From positions 124,001 to 188,000 of the forward strand of contig NZ_JAIGNL010000001.1 of NCBI RefSeq assembly GCF_019711395.1: 64,000 bases of DNA. The letters are read 5' to 3'. The translations under genes and the position numbers were made by a program. Origin of the DNA: Qipengyuania xiapuensis (GTDB lineage: Bacteria; Pseudomonadota; Alphaproteobacteria; Sphingomonadales; Sphingomonadaceae). Below the pieces are notes generated by a model, which saw only the letters and a list, made by a program, of their open reading frames with translations, was not told the DNA's origin and did not search any database. Positions 61,252 to 64,000 of this stretch are shown here, in pieces (within the stretch, counting starts at the first letter, position 1; the number at the start of each line of letters is the position of its first letter).

Positions 61252-63194
61252 GCGAGGGGCACTCCGACCTGCTGAACGCGGCGCGCGAGGACGCGGCCGA
61301 CGAGATGCAGGTCGCGCTGCCCCTGTTCGACGACCCCGAACCCCACGTCGTCGAGGATGACGAGCCCGAGGTTCTGGCCGAGGAACCGGCAGTCGAAGCA
61401 CCGCCAGAGCCGGCCCCGCAGCGCAGGCCTGTTCCGCCGCCCGCCAATGACGCCGAGCCAGAACCGCTTGAGCCTGCGCGCGCATTGGTGCCGGCCGACT
61501 TCGCCCTGCCGCGCACCGGCCCGATCGAAAGCGTCATGCGCTGGGGCTACCGTCTCGGCATCCCGGGGCCGATCCTTGCTGCACCCCTGCGCAAGCCGGC
61601 CAAGCCGCGCCTGCTCGGCACTGTCGAGACGCCGCTTGCCGGCGACCGGATCGCAGGCATTTCGCTGCGTGCGGGGCAGATGCAGGTCGCTGGCCTGAAG
61701 GCCCCGCTCGACAAGATCGACTACAATTCGCCGTCCAAGCTCACCCCGCCCTTCGTGCGGGCGGTGCACGGCTTCCTCTGGATGCGCGATCTCTCGTCCT
61801 GCGCGACCCGCGCGCAATGCGCAGGGACGGCAGGGCCAATCTTCGCCGCCTGGCTCAAGGCCAATCCGCAGGTCGGCAAGGGTCCTGCATGGAGTGTCGA
61901 GCTCGCTGGCCTGCGGCTGCTCAACTGGCTGGTCCACGCACCGATCCTGCTGATCGGCGAAGGCGAGAAGCACAAGCCCGCCATGCTCGAGGCGATGGAG
62001 ACGACTGCGCGCTGGCTGGACCGGCAGGTCGCGAGCGAGAACGACCGGCTGGCGCAGGTTTGCGGCTGGGCGGCGATTACCGCCGCGGGCCTGCTCATGC
62101 CCGATGGCAAGCCGCGCCGCCTTTATGGCGAGGCGGGCCTGCTGCGCTCGCTGGGCGAACTGGTCAGCGACGACGGCGGCGTGCTGTCGCGCAGCCCGAG
62201 CGCGCAGGCCGAAGCGATTGCGCTGCTGATCGACCTGCGCGCCTGCTATGCCGCCGTCGGCCGCGAGCCTCCGCAGGGCATAGAATCGATCCTCGGACTG
62301 CTCGTGCCCGCGCTTCTTTCGCTGCGCATGGGCGATCGCGGGCTGGGCAGCTGGCACGGCTCTGCAGCGATGAGCGAGGAAGCTCTCGACGCGCTCGTGA
62401 CTGCCAGCGGCGTGCGCAGCCGCCCGATGCTCGAATCGCGGCACTGGGGTTACCAGCGTATTCGCGGCAAGGACGGCGTGCTGGTGTTCGACGCCGCGCC
62501 GCCGCCCAAGCCGCGCCATGCCCGCCATGCCTGCGCCTCGACGCTCGCCTTCGAATTCTCGCATCGCGCGCAGCGGATCATCGTCAATTGCGGCGGTGCA
62601 GAGCTTGCAGGCGCGCTGGTCCCGGCGCGGATCGAGCAGGGCCTGCGCGGAACCTCCGCCCATTCGACGCTGGTGCTGGAAGAAACCAATTCCACCGCCG
62701 TCCTCCTCCACGGGCAGGTCGGCAAGGGTGTCGAGGAAGTCGATTTCTCCCGCGAGCTCATCGAGCAGGGCGCGCGCAAGGCGACCAAGTTCGAAGCGGT
62801 GCACAATGGCTATGCCTCGCGCTTCGGCCTGCTTCACCGCCGCATCCTTATCCTGTCGGACGATGGCGGCGAATTGCGCGGCGAGGACGTGCTCGAACCC
62901 TCCACCCGCAAGGGCAAGCGCGGCAAGATCGGTTTCGCCATGCGCTTCCATCTCGGCCGCGGGATCGAGGCGCGGGTGAGCGACGATGGGCACGGTGTGC
63001 ACCTTGCCCTTCCCGACGCAAGCTACTGGCAATTTCGCCTCGCAGGCACTAGCGGCGAGGCGCACTGCACGCTCGAGGATTCGCTGTGGGTCGATGGCCA
63101 CGGCCGTCCGCACGAGGTGCAGCAGATCGTGGTCGAAGGCATGGCCGCTCGCAGCGGGGAACGCTTCCCCTGGCTGCTCAAGAAAATGGGATAG
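61248..63194 (+). CDS. Heparinase II/III family protein
   Basis: A 648-residue protein. The first 90 residues are acidic and Pro-rich (for example [20 protein letters not shown]), likely an extended linker with no clear signal peptide. An alpha/alpha-toroid follows ([36 protein letters not shown] resembles the family's 'R..nw' helix). From about 440 a beta-sandwich contains the 'heparinase II/III' HxG-type strand [14 protein letters not shown]. Such proteins occur near exopolysaccharide or cell-envelope genes; their substrate need not be heparin. It is coupled to rpe and precedes purH by 8 nt. Confidence 0.83.
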   Translation: MSEGHSDLLNAAREDAADEMQVALPLFDDPEPHVVEDDEPEVLAEEPAVEAPPEPAPQRRPVPPPANDAEPEPLEPARALVPADFALPRTGPIESVMRWGYRLGIPGPILAAPLRKPAKPRLLGTVETPLAGDRIAGISLRAGQMQVAGLKAPLDKIDYNSPSKLTPPFVRAVHGFLWMRDLSSCATRAQCAGTAGPIFAAWLKANPQVGKGPAWSVELAGLRLLNWLVHAPILLIGEGEKHKPAMLEAMETTARWLDRQVASENDRLAQVCGWAAITAAGLLMPDGKPRRLYGEAGLLRSLGELVSDDGGVLSRSPSAQAEAIALLIDLRACYAAVGREPPQGIESILGLLVPALLSLRMGDRGLGSWHGSAAMSEEALDALVTASGVRSRPMLESRHWGYQRIRGKDGVLVFDAAPPPKPRHARHACASTLAFEFSHRAQRIIVNCGGAELAGALVPARIEQGLRGTSAHSTLVLEETNSTAVLLHGQVGKGVEEVDFSRELIEQGARKATKFEAVHNGYASRFGLLHRRILILSDDGGELRGEDVLEPSTRKGKRGKIGFAMRFHLGRGIEARVSDDGHGVHLALPDASYWQFRLAGTSGEAHCTLEDSLWVDGHGRPHEVQQIVVEGMAARSGERFPWLLKKMG

Positions 63195-63202
63195 AACTTT
63201 CA

Positions 63203-64000
63203 ATGGCAGACGTGGCGATCAAGCGGGCGCTTCTCTCGGTGTCCGACAAGAGCGGTTTGGTTGAGCTGGGCAAGGCATTGGCCGCGAAGGGCGTGGAACT
63301 GGTCTCGACCGGCGGCACCGCGAAGGCGCTGCGCGAGGCGGGTCTCGAGGTAGAGGACGTCTCCGATCTCACCGGCTTCCCCGAGATGATGGACGGCCGC
63401 GTGAAGACGCTGCACCCGATGGTCCACGGCGGTCTTCTCGCCGTGCGCGACAATCCCGAACATGCCGCTGCCATGGAAGAACACGCGATCGGCGCGATCG
63501 ATCTCGTGGTCGTGAACCTCTATCCGTTCGAAGCCACCGTGATGCGCGGTGCCGAGCGTGACGAGATCATCGAGAACATCGACATCGGCGGCCCCAGCAT
63601 GGTGCGCAGCGCGGCCAAGAACCATGCATTTGTCACCATCGTCACCGATCCGGGTGATTACGACACGCTCATCGGCGAACTCGAAGCGACCGGCGCAACC
63701 TCGCTCGACTTTCGCCGCAAGTGCGCGGCCAAGGCATTCGCGGCGACCGCGGCCTATGACAGCATGATCAGCCAGTGGTTCGCTTTCGCCGACCAGCAGC
63801 AGCTCTTCCCCGACTTCCTCGCGGTCAACGGCAAGGCACCGGTCGAGCTTCGCTATGGCGAGAACCCGCACCAGAAGGCGGCGCTCTACACTCCCAGCGG
63901 CCCGCACGGCAAAGGCATCGCGCAGGCAGAGCAGCTGCAGGGTAAGGAGCTGAGCTACAACAATTACAACGATGCCGATGCCGCGCTCGAACTGTGCGCC
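63203..64000 (+). CDS. purH: Bifunctional AICAR formyltransferase/IMP cyclohydrolase, N-terminal part
   Basis: The first 266 codons of purH run off the right edge. The N-terminal IMP cyclohydrolase domain is visible: [96 protein letters not shown], and the beginning of the transformylase domain ([28 protein letters not shown]). It carries out the last two steps of IMP synthesis. AGAACTTTCA precedes the ATG, without an obvious strong ribosome site. Confidence 0.96.
   Translation, partial: MADVAIKRALLSVSDKSGLVELGKALAAKGVELVSTGGTAKALREAGLEVEDVSDLTGFPEMMDGRVKTLHPMVHGGLLAVRDNPEHAAAMEEHAIGAIDLVVVNLYPFEATVMRGAERDEIIENIDIGGPSMVRSAAKNHAFVTIVTDPGDYDTLIGELEATGATSLDFRRKCAAKAFAATAAYDSMISQWFAFADQQQLFPDFLAVNGKAPVELRYGENPHQKAALYTPSGPHGKGIAQAEQLQGKELSYNNYNDADAALELCA

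Noticed and set aside
60966-63203. A 745-codon open frame on the minus strand
   Set aside because: It is antisense to rpe and the heparinase-like gene and has the composition of a shadow frame in GC-rich DNA.

Overview
The window looks like chromosomal DNA from a GC-rich alphaproteobacterium of the order Sphingomonadales, most likely an Erythrobacter/Qipengyuania-like member of Erythrobacteraceae. This rests on UrcA-family genes, a ThiS-ThiG fusion, a SUF operon led by an Rrf2 regulator with a short SufD, DUF2093, MmcB, and CTTGAC-type -35 elements. Both strands are densely coded, in short operons with 1-14 nt start/stop overlaps. I see no insertion sequence, prophage, CRISPR array or replication origin.

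Layout. 1-3.2 kb: the end of a LytTR regulator, an UrcA-family gene with a clear terminator, and a lipid-kinase-like gene overlapping a calcineurin-type phosphoesterase gene. 3.3-8.4 kb: rplM-rpsI, ctaA-cutA-hypothetical, a MerC-like gene, a fused thiS-thiG and a small GNAT gene. 8.4-16.7 kb: hypothetical genes, a cupin, an acyl-CoA synthetase, gamma-glutamyltransferase, pyrD and a DUF885 lipoprotein; a possible small transcript lies between the last two. 16.7-25.5 kb: an AraC regulator, then the SUF operon (rrf2-sufB-[three unknowns]-sufC-[unknown]-sufD-sufS-sufT-like-sufA), translationally coupled for most of its length. 25.5-31.8 kb: unknown proteins, an adenosine-kinase-type sugar kinase, a CadC-like membrane regulator and a second UrcA gene. 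31.9-37.9 kb: purD and xseA diverging from one shared CATG, DUF2093, an M23 peptidase, a phytase-like esterase, rpmB and tadA. 37.9-43.8 kb: RNase T2, nadC, a LytS/LytR-type two-component pair and an HD-domain protein. 43.8-53.5 kb: an envelope cluster (PDZ-M48 protease, DsbA-like protein, BepA-like M48-TPR protease, alpha/beta hydrolase, App1-like phosphatase), a PAS-like protein with a very acidic middle, a sterol desaturase with a DUF2141 protein, and mmcB. 53.6-64 kb: tRNA-Arg(CCG), a second lipid-kinase-like gene coupled to a possible nucleotidyltransferase gene, DUF2141, a lasso-like RiPP locus, rpe, heparinase II/III and the start of purH.

The best candidate for an undescribed system is the minus-strand locus at 56.4-60.5 kb. 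It holds a PqqD-like leader-binding protein, a 45-codon precursor gene that I found by reading the gap, a glutaminase-dead asparagine-synthetase homologue and an ABC exporter. This is the gene content of a lasso-peptide cluster, and the leader matches the lasso leader pattern. However, the penultimate leader Thr is replaced by Ala, the predicted core has no Asp or Glu to close a macrolactam ring, and no B2 leader peptidase is encoded nearby. The product may therefore be a different modified peptide.
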